This document shows positions 44,416 through 54,674 of a stretch of 64,000 nt of DNA, piece after piece. A program made the translations under genes and the position numbers. Under the pieces are notes generated by a model that was given only the letters and a program-made list of their open reading frames with translations, was not told where the DNA came from and made no database searches. Source of the DNA: Bacteroidetes bacterium UBA1941 (GTDB lineage: Bacteria > Bacteroidota > Bacteroidia > Chitinophagales > LD1); assembly GCA_002336805.1 (NCBI GenBank), contig DDEZ01000012.1, positions 133,592 through 197,591 on the forward strand, given 5' to 3'. Every line of letters starts with the position of its first letter. Positions within the stretch are counted from its first letter, which is position 1.

Positions 44416-46155
44416 ATGAATTCAAAACGTTTTTTGGCGCTGATCTGGGTACTGATAGCATACTGCGGAGCAGTGCAGGCGCAGAATACTTTTTCCTTTG
44501 CTGTGACATCAGATACTGCCATCGAAGCAAACACGGTGGCTATAGCCGGCTATATCAAAGCTGATGCTGCCCCCTTGGCAGATGACTCAGTACAGGTCAT
44601 CCTGCTATCCGGCAGTCCGCGCGCCAGCCATATGAGCACGCAGAGCATCTATACCATTTATTTCCCGGCGGGTGCAGACTCGGTGCCCTTTAGCGTACAG
44701 CTATATGACGATACATTTCCAGAAAACCCCGAGCACGTACATTACAAGCTGAACGCCTACGGCACCGCCGACTCTATAGGCGCCAGTAATATCCTGTTAT
44801 TCGTGCTCAAAGACAATGATCTGCCTGCTACTATCAGCTTTGTGATCGATACGGGCTCTGCATATATGCATGATGGCACCTTCCCGGTATGCGAAACCAT
44901 CAATAATCCTAATCCTTTTTATATCAGGTACTACACCAGGACTTATGATGCTGCATTTACTACCCCTCTGGGTGTGTTTACAGCTGTAGGTGGATATACC
45001 TACTTCTATGACTGGGATACACTATGGGCACCACCCGGCATCAGCACATACTGCGAAAATATCAGGCTGGTGCCTGATACAGCTGTTCTACCGGACAAGA
45101 CGCTGATGGTCGTATTGCAAAACATAGACGACAATATCCTCATTGATTCCACCTTCAGGTTTACGATACGCAATGACAATGCCTACTATCCACCATCGGT
45201 TTCCTTTGATGTGACCAGTATGGTCATACTAAAGGATACCCAGGTCAAAGTGGGACTTCCCATCACTACCATCAATCCAAACCACCGTGCCTTTCCATTT
45301 ATAGTAGACACCGTGGGCTTTTACTCTGTCTCAGCATTAGATAGCTCTATCAGTGCTCACGTATACCTCAACTATAATAATTATTTCAGCCACCCAGGCG
45401 GCACATGGCACGACACCCTGTGGGTCACCGTTCTGGACAATCACCTGATAGATGATACGAGTACTGTGACATTCCGTATCAAAGGAGTGCGGCAAAATAC
45501 CTCTGCAGATACGCTGTTTTACCTGACCATGATAGATACCGGCGCGTTGGTGCTATCCTTCAAAGGTGCCGGCTATGCACACCTGAAACTCGACAGTATA
45601 GGATACGTCCAGGTGTACACGAGCGGCCCCGTGAAATACAACATCCAGGCGCATGTCACCTTTCTGAATGGAAGTGCAATATTGGGCACCGATTTCTTGT
45701 GGCTGGACACCCTAGTCACCTTTCCTGCCAATGCCTATGACACGATCTCCCTCCCTGTGATCATGCTGCGAAATGGGATACATGATGGCAATAAGCAGAT
45801 CAACTTCCTGCTATCCGGCGTCACGCCTGCCACGCCGCGGCTGGATATCATACAGTATACCTATACTATCATAGACAATGACTCTACAGCAGTATGGCCT
45901 GCAGGGATCAGTGATGCAGACAACGATGCAATGGCCAGGATATACCCTAACCCGTTTGTCGGCTCTGTCAATATCCAAACAGCAGCAGTCCACTATCAAG
46001 TGATCATCACTGATATGGTAGGTCGTATGGTGAAGGAAATAAACGATCTATCTGGCAATGCCACACTGTCTCTGCCTGACCTGCCGCAAGGTAGCTACCT
46101 GCTACAGCTGCGCGGTGACGGCTTCAGTGCTACGCGGCATATCAGCAAGCTCTAA
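44416..46155 (+). CDS. Secreted beta-repeat protein with T9SS sorting domain
   Basis: 579 residues with signal peptide MNSKRFLALIWVLIAYCGAVQAQ. The body holds four Calx-beta-like segments of about 110-130 residues, each with a run such as SVPFSVQLYDDTFPE, DTLWVTVLDNHLIDDTSTVTFRI or YDTISLPVIMLRNGIHDGNKQINF. These resemble calcium-binding Calx-beta domains although the classic loop is not obvious. The C-terminus from MARIYPNPFVGSVNI to the end is a T9SS type A sorting domain. Surface location is inferred, cargo role unknown. Its stop overlaps the CoA-pyrophosphatase-like gene by four bases. Confidence 0.88.
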   Translation: MNSKRFLALIWVLIAYCGAVQAQNTFSFAVTSDTAIEANTVAIAGYIKADAAPLADDSVQVILLSGSPRASHMSTQSIYTIYFPAGADSVPFSVQLYDDTFPENPEHVHYKLNAYGTADSIGASNILLFVLKDNDLPATISFVIDTGSAYMHDGTFPVCETINNPNPFYIRYYTRTYDAAFTTPLGVFTAVGGYTYFYDWDTLWAPPGISTYCENIRLVPDTAVLPDKTLMVVLQNIDDNILIDSTFRFTIRNDNAYYPPSVSFDVTSMVILKDTQVKVGLPITTINPNHRAFPFIVDTVGFYSVSALDSSISAHVYLNYNNYFSHPGGTWHDTLWVTVLDNHLIDDTSTVTFRIKGVRQNTSADTLFYLTMIDTGALVLSFKGAGYAHLKLDSIGYVQVYTSGPVKYNIQAHVTFLNGSAILGTDFLWLDTLVTFPANAYDTISLPVIMLRNGIHDGNKQINFLLSGVTPATPRLDIIQYTYTIIDNDSTAVWPAGISDADNDAMARIYPNPFVGSVNIQTAAVHYQVIITDMVGRMVKEINDLSGNATLSLPDLPQGSYLLQLRGDGFSATRHISKL

Positions 46156-46778
46156 GCTCTCTGCTCTGCGATAGCATATACAAACTCGCTCATCATAATA
46201 GCCGTAGCGCCCCAGATGATGTATTTGCCATAAAGGTATGCGGGCACTTCCACTTCGGTTTTGCCCGTCACTTTGATGCGTGTGGTAGACCGGCTATCCT
46301 CCCTCATAAAAAAACTGAGTGGTATCTCTACGATCTCCTCCACCTCATACTCTTGCCTGCTGAAAATGGCAGCACCCTTTAAAACACCTACTGTAGGATA
46401 TACCAGAAAATTGCTGGGCGGTATATACAGTTCACTCAGTGCACCTATCACATTTACATCTTCCTGACGCACACCGATCTCCTCCTCTGTCTCACGCAGT
46501 GCGGTGTAGGTGATATCCGTATCGCCCTCTTCCCTCTTGCCCCCCGGGAAACTCATCTGTCCGCTATGTGTGCCATTATATTCTTTTCTCAGAGTGAAAA
46601 CGATCGTATGCCCCTCCGCTTTAGGGTTGATCAATAGCAGTACACCACCGATGCGCGGATTGAATTTCATCACCTCCTCCAGATCGTAATCAGGCCGGTA
46701 TCCCGGTGCCATCAGAAACTGTGCTTTCTTGCCCGGCAGAGGCCGCGCCAGTGCAGCTTTTATATCAGAAATGTCCAT
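46152..46778 (-). CDS. NUDIX hydrolase, CoA pyrophosphatase type
   Basis: 208 residues. The NUDIX box runs from GGKREEGDTDITYTALRETEEEIG near 82-105, preceded by HSGQMSFPGGKR, the typical CoA-pyrophosphatase (NudL/YeaB/PCD1) signature. It hydrolyses CoA or acyl-CoA diphosphate bonds by family analogy. It is divergent from the coiled-coil gene 46836. Confidence 0.9.
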   Translation of the reverse strand: MDISDIKAALARPLPGKKAQFLMAPGYRPDYDLEEVMKFNPRIGGVLLLINPKAEGHTIVFTLRKEYNGTHSGQMSFPGGKREEGDTDITYTALRETEEEIGVRQEDVNVIGALSELYIPPSNFLVYPTVGVLKGAAIFSRQEYEVEEIVEIPLSFFMREDSRSTTRIKVTGKTEVEVPAYLYGKYIIWGATAIMMSEFVYAIAEQRA

Positions 46779-46835
46779 TTTCTTTTATTTCTCCAATATT
46801 CTTAAATTCGCCTTCCCTCATAAAAGGTGAATTTA

Positions 46836-48002
46836 ATGCAATCAAGATTTATTACAGCAGGCATTTTGAAAGACGAGACCGATGTGGTGTTGGCATATGA
46901 GCTCAAGGAAACCGAGTTTCGCCTGGACCTGCATGTCATTCCTAAAAAGGCGATCAGCAAAGAAGCGTTTGAAAAGCTCAACACCGAATGGGTGAACGGC
47001 GGAGAATTTGAATTTCCCGAAGGCACGGAGCTGATCAATCCGGATATCAATGCGGACAGCATCCTGCCTGATCAGATCAAATCTGACAAGACCGGAGAGA
47101 TACGCCACAAGCAAAACGAATGGGCCGTGCAGCTCCTCACTAATAAGTTGTGGGAAAGCTACCTGATAGAACTGGATAAACTCAAGAAGCGCTCAGTAGA
47201 ACTGACGCACTATGACAAGTCCCTTTTTGACGATGCCAAGTCATACTGGGAGCGTGTACTGGAGCACAAGAAGGAAAGGAATATCACTCAGGAGCGCCTG
47301 GATAAGATCAAAGAAGATGTCAATGCCATCTTCGAGCAGCTCAAGACTTTCCGCAAAACCGAAAGTGCCGAGTTTGAAAAAGGATCAAACGGTGTACGCG
47401 AGCAGATCGTAGAGAAGCTGAACCAGATCAAGGCCAAGGCCGACGAGAAGGCAAATTTCAAAGCACTGCATGATGAGATCAAAGCCCTCCAAAACGAATA
47501 TCGTAGCCAGCGCCTTCTGAAATCAGACGAGACCAGCGTACGCAAAGCATATGACGATGCCTTCCACTATATCAGTGAGCAGCGCAATAAGTACTTCTCA
47601 GATAAATTTGAATCTCGCATAGCAGGCCTGAAAGACGTGATCTCCAAAATGGAAAAAGGACTGGAGCGCGACCGCAAGGATCTGGACTACTTTACCAAAA
47701 AGGCTGAGAGCCCGCGCATACAGCAGCTGGAGCTGCAGCTTCTGAAGGTACGCCTCCGCCAGATCAAGGAGACCATTACCTCAAAAGAGGATAAGCTGAA
47801 AGACATCCATAAAACACTCGACAGCATACTAAAGCAAGCCAACAAGTCAAATAAGGCAGAGAAGGGCGGCAAGGATGCAGAAGGAGAGAAAACAGAATCT
47901 GCAGCAGAGGTCACCGATACATCAGCTGACGGTACCGTATCAGTCGAGCAAAACAGTGCACCGGCACCGGATGCAGCTACTGATGCACCATCTGAGCAAT
48001 AA
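46836..48002 (+). CDS. Coiled-coil protein, distantly DUF349-like
   Basis: About 388 residues from the ATG at 46836; a GTG three codons upstream is possible. The first about 90 residues form a compact folded domain (ITAGILKDETDVVLAYELKE). From about 100 to 330 it is almost all charged helix, with repeated YWERVLEHKKERNITQE and ISEQRNKYFSDKFESRI segments that recall DUF349. The C-terminal 55 residues are disordered, rich in Glu, Ala, Thr and Ser. No signal peptide, so cytosolic. Role unknown. It is followed by a bidirectional terminator. Confidence 0.75.
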   Translation: MQSRFITAGILKDETDVVLAYELKETEFRLDLHVIPKKAISKEAFEKLNTEWVNGGEFEFPEGTELINPDINADSILPDQIKSDKTGEIRHKQNEWAVQLLTNKLWESYLIELDKLKKRSVELTHYDKSLFDDAKSYWERVLEHKKERNITQERLDKIKEDVNAIFEQLKTFRKTESAEFEKGSNGVREQIVEKLNQIKAKADEKANFKALHDEIKALQNEYRSQRLLKSDETSVRKAYDDAFHYISEQRNKYFSDKFESRIAGLKDVISKMEKGLERDRKDLDYFTKKAESPRIQQLELQLLKVRLRQIKETITSKEDKLKDIHKTLDSILKQANKSNKAEKGGKDAEGEKTESAAEVTDTSADGTVSVEQNSAPAPDAATDAPSEQ

Positions 48003-48021
48003 CCACAAACTGAGTAGCAAT

Positions 48022-48056
48022 AAAAAAGCCCTAAGGATAATCCCCAGGGCTTTTTT
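48022..48056. terminator. Bidirectional intrinsic terminator
   Basis: An 11-bp stem AAAAAAGCCCT / AGGGCTTTTTT with a 13-base loop. The T-run serves the coiled-coil gene on the plus strand, and the A-run gives a T-run on the minus strand for the convergent T9SS gene that ends at 48073. Confidence 0.88.
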
Positions 48057-48072
48057 ATTGTCGTCATCTGGC

Positions 48073-49494
48073 TTATTTGGCCACGGTGATCTTTGCCTTT
48101 GCCAGTATATGATCGGCTGCGGTGGTGATCACTACTGCATAGTATCCTGCGTCTACTGCACTCAGATCGAGCACAGACTGCTCTGAACCGATAGCCAGAG
48201 AGGACACCAGGCGACCTTGCAGATCATATACCTGCGCCTCCGCGCCTATGATCTGAGCATTGCCTGTGATATATAGTTTATCCTTCGCAGGATTTGGATA
48301 CAGGGCTATGGCTGCATCTGCGCCTACGCGGGAGATGCCTACTGTGCAGTCTACTATGTAGAAGCGGAGCAATGCAGCACTGGCTGTACAGCCGTTGTTG
48401 TCCGTATAGGTGTAGATCAGATTCTTGTCCCCCACGGCTGCACTTGCCGGATAGAATATGCCCTGCCTCACACCACTACCCGAGTACGTGCCGCCTGCGG
48501 GGCTGCCGCCGGTGAGCTCTACCGGAGCGTCGTCTTTGCACAGTGTATCCAGATAGCCGGTATAGGTCACTACAGGCAGTGGATTCACAGTGAGCCTGAT
48601 AGTATCCGATACCCAGAGCGCATGATTATGTGTGACCAATACATTGTATAGGCCGGATGTATTGACACGTATCTTGTAGGTATTATATGGCAGAGCTACC
48701 CCATCGCGAAACCATACATAGCTATTGCCAGGCATCTCGTCCGTGCGGATGGCTATCGTATCACCGGCGCACCTCACCTGATCCGTCTTAGGGAAGAGAT
48801 AGGCCTTGAATATCGTATCATACCCTATGAACTTTACATTATCAAACCATAGCTGACCACCGAGCACCCCCTGACCAAAAGTAGTCGCACTCGACTCTAC
48901 CTGCATCTTGAGGGTATCTGGGTTCAGCGCAGAATAGTAGGTGATCTTAGCCTTTATCGTAGAGAAATTATTGGTAGGATTTAAGTCGATAGTAGCCGAG
49001 CCTACTGTCACAGTGCCATCGTGAGGCGTGGCGTTGGTCAGATTCACAGTCACGGTACCATGATCTTGTCCCGAAGGTAATTTGTACTTGTATGTAAACT
49101 CTATAGAGTCAGGCCTGTCTGTATACCGCACACCACCCAGTGTCACCTGAAAGGAGGTCAAGCCTTGAGGCGTCAATCCATAGTTGCCTATAGACATAGA
49201 TCCAGCAAAAGTGATATCCCCTACCAGCGGAAAACTAACTCCTTTGGTAGTGAGCAGAGCTGAGGAAGAGCCTGATGCGACGTTAGCCGGGTCAGTTTCC
49301 TGTACCACCAGGTTTTGAGACTGCAGGTTGAATGGCAGCACAGTCAGCACATCGTCTATGGTCTTCCACCGGGTGGGATTCTGCGCACCATTCAGTGATG
49401 TCCAGGTCTCAAAATCTCCGTTTGGGATAGGGGCTTGAGCTGATACGGACAGTACAAATGCGCTGAAAAACAGAAGTGTATAGAATCTTATCAT
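48073..49494 (-). CDS. Secreted PCMD-like protein with T9SS sorting domain
   Basis: 473 residues with signal peptide MIRFYTLLFFSAFVLSVSAQ. The N-terminal half (IPNGDFETWTS...PTRWKTID, then LWFDNVKFIGYDT) resembles the PCMD carbohydrate-associated domain. A second beta domain of about 100 residues and a short SprB-like stretch (ELTGGSPAGGTYSGSGVRQG) follow. The C-terminus from IALYPNPAKDKLYITG is a T9SS type A sorting domain. Glycan binding is inferred. A 78-base gap upstream from the LolA gene on the same strand leaves room for its own promoter. Confidence 0.86.
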   Translation of the reverse strand: MIRFYTLLFFSAFVLSVSAQAPIPNGDFETWTSLNGAQNPTRWKTIDDVLTVLPFNLQSQNLVVQETDPANVASGSSSALLTTKGVSFPLVGDITFAGSMSIGNYGLTPQGLTSFQVTLGGVRYTDRPDSIEFTYKYKLPSGQDHGTVTVNLTNATPHDGTVTVGSATIDLNPTNNFSTIKAKITYYSALNPDTLKMQVESSATTFGQGVLGGQLWFDNVKFIGYDTIFKAYLFPKTDQVRCAGDTIAIRTDEMPGNSYVWFRDGVALPYNTYKIRVNTSGLYNVLVTHNHALWVSDTIRLTVNPLPVVTYTGYLDTLCKDDAPVELTGGSPAGGTYSGSGVRQGIFYPASAAVGDKNLIYTYTDNNGCTASAALLRFYIVDCTVGISRVGADAAIALYPNPAKDKLYITGNAQIIGAEAQVYDLQGRLVSSLAIGSEQSVLDLSAVDAGYYAVVITTAADHILAKAKITVAK

Positions 49495-49582
49495 GCAGTA
49501 AGGTATTTATAGCTAAAATAATCAGGTTTTGATATTCCTACCCTATAATTCATCTAACATATATCAACTACCTGTATCTGCA

Positions 49583-50263
49583 TTATCTGAGGTCCACTAC
49601 TTTGGCGCCGGGATATTTCTTTGCATCACAGGTGAAGAAATCGTCGCTCAGATTGGCAGCGGTATTTAGCTTATTGATCTTATAGATATAGCGTACGCCT
49701 GACTTCTCGTAGATCTTGGACTCGAGTACATCATTGGTCGCATCGTCCAGTCCTACATCTATTTTGAAGTAAGAGACCTTACGGTTTTGCGGAGCCAGTT
49801 CGATCACCGTTACATTTTTGCCACCAAAGGTCTTCGTCTCTTTGATCTGATAGGAGTAGCCCTCCTTGTATACCGAGAATATCTTGGATGGAGAGAAAGT
49901 CTCATTGCTCTCCTCGTAGTCGTTTACCTGTATCTCTTTTGTCTTGGGGTTGTAGCTCCATATGGTCTTGCCATCGCAGTAGATGTCTACGCCATTCATA
50001 GATATCTTAAACTTGTTGCCTTTCATCCAGAGCTTTCCATTGTCATTGCTGGTATACTTGCTGTCTGCCTCATCGGGTTTCATCTTTGGCCTGATAGTAG
50101 TGAGCGTAAAGTCTACATCCACACTCTTGAAAGACTTAAAGCGCGAGGTTGCCTTCTCCAGCATAGCGCCGGCCTCCGGATCGGCCACAGCACTACCCTG
50201 CTGCTGAGCATGGCTCATGACAGCTATCAATGCAAAGGCCCAAATAGAAAGCAGCTTCTTCAT
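49583..50263 (-). CDS. LolA-like outer-membrane lipoprotein carrier
   Basis: A 226-residue periplasmic protein with signal peptide MKKLLSIWAFALIAVMSHAQ and a LolA-type half-barrel: FKSFKSVDVDFTLTTIRPKM, GNKFKISMNGVDIYCDGKTIWSYNPKTKEIQVNDYEE (two tryptophan/tyrosine hairpins), and YSYQIKETKTFGGKNVTVIELAPQ. LolA carries lipoproteins from the LolCDE complex to the outer membrane. It is 94 bases downstream of ftsK, after a terminator, so it is its own unit. A related domain is present in the DUF1571 protein at 10291. Confidence 0.88.
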   Translation of the reverse strand: MKKLLSIWAFALIAVMSHAQQQGSAVADPEAGAMLEKATSRFKSFKSVDVDFTLTTIRPKMKPDEADSKYTSNDNGKLWMKGNKFKISMNGVDIYCDGKTIWSYNPKTKEIQVNDYEESNETFSPSKIFSVYKEGYSYQIKETKTFGGKNVTVIELAPQNRKVSYFKIDVGLDDATNDVLESKIYEKSGVRYIYKINKLNTAANLSDDFFTCDAKKYPGAKVVDLR

Positions 50264-50310
50264 AAAGTATTTTGAAACCCAATAGTCAAAGGGTACGCCA
50301 AAAATAAAAG

Positions 50311-50341
50311 AATGGCCAGCTGCTCTCAGGCGCCGGCCATT
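50311..50341 (-). terminator. Intrinsic terminator after ftsK
   Basis: On the minus strand AATGGCC / GGCCATT forms a 7-bp stem with an interrupted inner part, followed by CTTTTATTTTTGG. It lies 16 bases after the ftsK stop. Confidence 0.7.
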
Positions 50342-50356
50342 TATTGTGTTTTTTTA

Positions 50357-53002
50357 TCAACCTCTGAGCTTGGTCAGATAGTTGTCCAGCTCAGCTTCGG
50401 TTTTAAATTTCACCTCGCGGGCCTTGCTACCCAGGTTCTCTCCTACTATACCCGCCTCCTCCAGCTGATCCATCAGGCGGCCGGCACGGTTGTAGCCCAG
50501 CTTTAGCCTGCGCTGTATGAGAGAGGTCGATCCCATCTGGTTTTGCACGATGATACGGGCCGCATCCTCAAAGAGGCCATCCTTCTCTCCGTCTATGAAG
50601 AAGTCTTCGCCTCCGGCATTTTTATCATTCGGGTCTATATACTCCGGCAGTTGGAATGCCTCGTGGTAGCCCTGCTGATTGCTGATAAAGTCCCTGACGC
50701 GCTCTACCTCCGGCGTATCTACAAATCCACACTGAAGGCGTATCATATCGCTACCCTGAGAGAGGAGCATGTCACCGCGGCCTATCAGCTGCTCCGAGCC
50801 GCCGGCATCGAGGATAGTACGTGAGTCGATCTTAGATGTGGTCTTAAAGGCGATACGCGCAGGGAAGTTAGCCTTGATCGTACCGGTTATGATATTGACT
50901 GATGGGCGCTGTGTGGCAAGTATCAGGTGGATACCGATGGCACGGGCCAGCTGTGCCAGACGGGCTATCGGCATTTCTACTTCCTTGCCCGCTGTCATGA
51001 TCAGGTCTGCAAACTCATCCACCACGAGCACGATATACGGCAGGAACTTGTGCCCGTTTTGCGGGTTCAGCTGCCTGTTGGTGAATTTGTGGTTGTACTC
51101 TTTTATGTTCCTTACCTGTGCCTTCTTCAGCAGATCGTAGCGCTGGTCCATTTCTATGCAGAGGGCATTCAGCGTGGTCACCACCTTCTTGGTATCCGTG
51201 ATGATCGCATCCTCTTCATTAGGCAGCTTGGCCAGGAAGTGCTTCTCCAGCATCTCATAGAGGCTCAGCTCCACCTTCTTAGGATCCACCATGATAAACT
51301 TCAGCTGAGATGGATGCTTCTTGTACAGTAGCGATACGAGGATCGAGTTGATACCTACAGACTTGCCCTGGCCGGTAGCACCCGCCATGAGAAGGTGCGG
51401 CATCTTGGCCAGGTCGGCTACGATGATCTCATTGGATATCGACTTGCCCAGGCAGATAGGGAGATCTGCCGTAGAGTTTTGAAACTTCTCTGAGGCCAGC
51501 AGTGAGCGCATGCTCACGATCTCCTTATTCACGTTTGGCACCTCTATACCTATCGTACCCTTGCCCGGTATAGGTGCTATGATACGTATACCGAGCGCTG
51601 CGAGGCTCAGGGCGATATCGTCCTCCAGGTTCTTGATCTTTGATATCCGCACACCCGGTGCAGGCACTATCTCATAGAGCGTCACCGTAGGCCCTATGGT
51701 CGCCTTGATCTTGGATATCTCTATCTGGTAGTTATTCAGTGTGGAGATGATCTGGTTCTTATTGCGCTCCAGCTCCTCCGGGTCATACTTGATCTTCTCA
51801 GAGCTATGCTCATCCAGCAGATCCAGTGTAGGGAATTTATAGTTAGATAGATCCAAAGTAGGATCAAATTCGGACCCTACGCCGCCATAGGTAGGCACTA
51901 CCTCCATAGCAGCCTCTGGCTCTTCTTTCGGCGCCTCTATATCCAGTTTGAGGCCAGACTCCTCGGGCTCATCATCGCCGCCATAGCTCTCCATGTCTAC
52001 AGACTCAAAGTCTGTGACCACAGGTGGCACAGTAGTGGCAGGTACTATTGTAGCGGCAGCTAGTACTTCTGCACCTTTGTTTGTCAGGATGATCTCATCA
52101 TCATCGTCGCTCTCTTCTTCATCCAGCTCTGCCTCCGGTGCCTGCTCATCCGCCGGGAAAGTTTCCTTGACCGCACTCAGGTTATCCTTGGCAAATATAT
52201 TTTCACTTTCATCTCTGTATACGGGCACTGCCGCTACAGCAGTAGCACCAGTGGCAGCATCGGCCATAGCAAGCATTCCTGCTTTCCTAGTAAAAGGCCG
52301 CAGCAAGAAATCAAAGTTGAAATTGTACACCCAGATACCGAAGGCAATAGCAGTACCTACGAGCGTAGCTGCCGTACCTGTAGTGCGCAGCAGGCCCATG
52401 ATCTGGCCATTCTCGCCGGTCAGGTAGTCGCCAAAGGCACCACCCCATGAGATAGCAGAAGACTGATAGACCAGATAGTTGGCAAAGCTCAGCGCAGCAG
52501 ACAGCCATATCAGGCCGAAGAGGGAATATGCAGACACCTTCACGGCATTGAAGACCTTCTTCTGCGTCAGCATATTGAACCCTACCACAAAAAAGACGAT
52601 GCAGAAGAAGTAGGAAGCAAGACCGAAAAGCTGATCGATGAACACGTGTGCCAGTACAGCGCCCAGCCTGCCCAGGGCATTATTCACTTTCAGTGAATTG
52701 TCCATCAGGGCGCTGGTGGCGTTATTGAGCAGGTCAGACTGATCATCCGTAGCGGTGAAAAGATATGAAGTAAAGGCTACCGCGAGGATAAATGAAAAGG
52801 ACAGAAAGCCCATACCAGCCAGCTTGGACAGGCGGCCGTCTTTCCACCACTGCAGCGTCTCCTCTCCTCCCTCTGCAAAATCAGCAGGGGCAGCAGCTTT
52901 TTTCTTGCGGCTAGGTTTCGCTTTGGGTTCGTCTTTTGGAGTATCCTCCATATCCTGTTTTTTATGCTTCTTGCTCGCCGTGATCGGCTTGGTCTCTTCC
53001 AT
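50357..53002 (-). CDS. ftsK: DNA translocase FtsK/SpoIIIE family
   Basis: About 881 residues from the ATG at 53002; a TTG six codons upstream is less likely. The N-terminal part has about four transmembrane segments (65-250). An acidic linker (about 270-400) with EEESDDDDEIIL follows. The motor has GATGQGKS as Walker A near 540, VLVVDEFADLI as Walker B near 655, and HLILATQRPSVNIITG. The C-terminal gamma domain (GYNRAGRLMDQLEEAGIVG) reads DNA polarity motifs. It pumps chromosome DNA at the septum. It is upstream of LolA. Confidence 0.96.
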   Translation of the reverse strand: MEETKPITASKKHKKQDMEDTPKDEPKAKPSRKKKAAAPADFAEGGEETLQWWKDGRLSKLAGMGFLSFSFILAVAFTSYLFTATDDQSDLLNNATSALMDNSLKVNNALGRLGAVLAHVFIDQLFGLASYFFCIVFFVVGFNMLTQKKVFNAVKVSAYSLFGLIWLSAALSFANYLVYQSSAISWGGAFGDYLTGENGQIMGLLRTTGTAATLVGTAIAFGIWVYNFNFDFLLRPFTRKAGMLAMADAATGATAVAAVPVYRDESENIFAKDNLSAVKETFPADEQAPEAELDEEESDDDDEIILTNKGAEVLAAATIVPATTVPPVVTDFESVDMESYGGDDEPEESGLKLDIEAPKEEPEAAMEVVPTYGGVGSEFDPTLDLSNYKFPTLDLLDEHSSEKIKYDPEELERNKNQIISTLNNYQIEISKIKATIGPTVTLYEIVPAPGVRISKIKNLEDDIALSLAALGIRIIAPIPGKGTIGIEVPNVNKEIVSMRSLLASEKFQNSTADLPICLGKSISNEIIVADLAKMPHLLMAGATGQGKSVGINSILVSLLYKKHPSQLKFIMVDPKKVELSLYEMLEKHFLAKLPNEEDAIITDTKKVVTTLNALCIEMDQRYDLLKKAQVRNIKEYNHKFTNRQLNPQNGHKFLPYIVLVVDEFADLIMTAGKEVEMPIARLAQLARAIGIHLILATQRPSVNIITGTIKANFPARIAFKTTSKIDSRTILDAGGSEQLIGRGDMLLSQGSDMIRLQCGFVDTPEVERVRDFISNQQGYHEAFQLPEYIDPNDKNAGGEDFFIDGEKDGLFEDAARIIVQNQMGSTSLIQRRLKLGYNRAGRLMDQLEEAGIVGENLGSKAREVKFKTEAELDNYLTKLRG

Positions 53003-53110
53003 TATGCCCAAAGGTCTCAAAGTCAGTTTACACCTTATTAATGTGCTAACGCATTTTTGTTCACAAATAGTGTGAGGCTGTCCTATAAAAAGCCTTCGGA
53101 ACAGAGCGCC

Positions 53111-53141
53111 AAAAGGCCTCTACCTGATATAGATAGAGGCC
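53111..53141 (-). terminator. Intrinsic terminator after the 53166 gene
   Basis: On the minus strand an 8-bp stem GGCCTCTA / TAGAGGCC with an 11-base loop is followed by TTTT. It lies 24 bases after the stop of the T9SS gene. Confidence 0.75.
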
Positions 53142-53165
53142 CTTGTGTACACGACTGAGCGATGC

Positions 53166-54512
53166 TTATTGTTTTACCAGCTTAGACGCCATATAGCGGT
53201 TGCCATCCTCATCGGTCAGAGAGATGGTGTAGACCCCGGTAGCCAGCATCGAGATATCTACGCCTACAGTCTCTGCACCAGCGCTGACCGACCGGCGCTC
53301 GGCACTGACCATCCGCCCATTGATATCATAGATGTTTATCTTCAGGTTCTGTCCATGATCTGCGGCTATAGCCAGCTCTACCCCTGCTATAGCCGGATTA
53401 GGATATACAGCTATAGACTGAGCTGGTCTGACATCTATGATAGCTGTACTCACATCAGCATAGTAGTAGTACTTTCTGTATGATGGATCATATATCCCTG
53501 TATTGCCGCTAGCCGTCTGGGCATATTCGTAGATGATCTGCTTATTGCCGTTGTATTGATAGTTGTAGTGGTATTTATGCTTCCACGCGTTGGTGACCCA
53601 GATGTCTGACTCACTACTGGTCACTTGGTTGTCCGCATTGTAGGTATAGGCAGTCTGGCCTATATTGTCATACGCAGCAGTATTCGTATTGTACTTCTGC
53701 GCTACGGATGATGTCAGGTTTCCCGAGGCATCATAGCCCAGCGCGATCAGGCTATCGTTTAGCCAGGCAGAGGTACCTGCATCATAGGTATTACAAGTTC
53801 TTTGAGTGACCAGGTTGCCAGTCCAGATATATCCGAATCTGAATACAGAGTTCCAGCTGGAGTTATTATTGTCATATGTCTGCTTCACAGCGTAGGCCAT
53901 TTGGCCATTGCTGCTATAGCTATACCTCATTCTTTGTGTATACTGAAACTGATTGCTGCTATTCCACTGGCCTACCGTGACGGAGGCCAGCTGGCCGGTA
54001 GCGCCATACAGGTAGCTTTGACTCACATAGTTTTTCCAGATATTGTTTGAGAAGAGCTGTATCAGGTTAAAAGAATCCCTGTTAGCCAGATCTCTGAAAT
54101 AAAATATCCTGTAGAAGTTTGACCAGTTAGCAGTATTGGTATCCCACTGCTGCAGCAGTGCACTGACCGTATCACCTGCCGGTCCGTAGGTATATATCAT
54201 TTTCTGAAGGCCCCTTCTGGCACCTGTCAGTGTATCAGCATACAGCAGTGCGGTAGAGGTATTGTTGTTTGCAGCATCATATTCTTTCACATACAGGCTG
54301 TACACCTTCCATGTCGACGCGCTCAGGGAATAGTTGTAGATAGCCGTATCATTGGCGTGTCCGTCATAGAGGTAGCGGGATGAGTCCGGATTCTGCCAGC
54401 TACTGCTGGCCAGGTCATAGTTATCCGTGCGGGTTCCTATTAGTTTGGAAGTTGTTTGCGCCTGTGATGTGATTGCTATGAGGAGCATCAGTAGTAAGCT
54501 GGTCTTTTTCAT
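53166..54512 (-). CDS. Secreted YD-like repeat protein with T9SS sorting domain
   Basis: 448 residues with signal peptide MKKTSLLLMLLIAITSQAQ. The body carries about seven degenerate tyrosine-rich repeats of 35-45 residues, in which a Tyr-x-Tyr strand, a Gly-(Asn/Gln)-(Leu/Met) turn and a Trp/Asn-rich segment recur (YSSNGQMAYAVKQTYDNNNSSW, YDASGNLTSSVAQKYNTNTAAY). These resemble YD/RHS repeats. The C-terminus from IAVYPNPAIAGVELAIA is a T9SS type A sorting domain. It is divergent from the 54675 gene, with 162 bases between. Confidence 0.84.
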   Translation of the reverse strand: MKKTSLLLMLLIAITSQAQTTSKLIGTRTDNYDLASSSWQNPDSSRYLYDGHANDTAIYNYSLSASTWKVYSLYVKEYDAANNNTSTALLYADTLTGARRGLQKMIYTYGPAGDTVSALLQQWDTNTANWSNFYRIFYFRDLANRDSFNLIQLFSNNIWKNYVSQSYLYGATGQLASVTVGQWNSSNQFQYTQRMRYSYSSNGQMAYAVKQTYDNNNSSWNSVFRFGYIWTGNLVTQRTCNTYDAGTSAWLNDSLIALGYDASGNLTSSVAQKYNTNTAAYDNIGQTAYTYNADNQVTSSESDIWVTNAWKHKYHYNYQYNGNKQIIYEYAQTASGNTGIYDPSYRKYYYYADVSTAIIDVRPAQSIAVYPNPAIAGVELAIAADHGQNLKINIYDINGRMVSAERRSVSAGAETVGVDISMLATGVYTISLTDEDGNRYMASKLVKQ

Positions 54513-54674
54513 GATCTGGATTTATGGTTTTGAGTGATTACGATTTCACTGCAAAGGTCATCCGGCAGAAATTTTATAGCCATCAGCTTTAACGATTTGT
54601 GATAAATATCAGTTGCTGAATGAATTTATTTGCCTGAAAATTAATATCTTGACACTACTCAACACTACCATAAA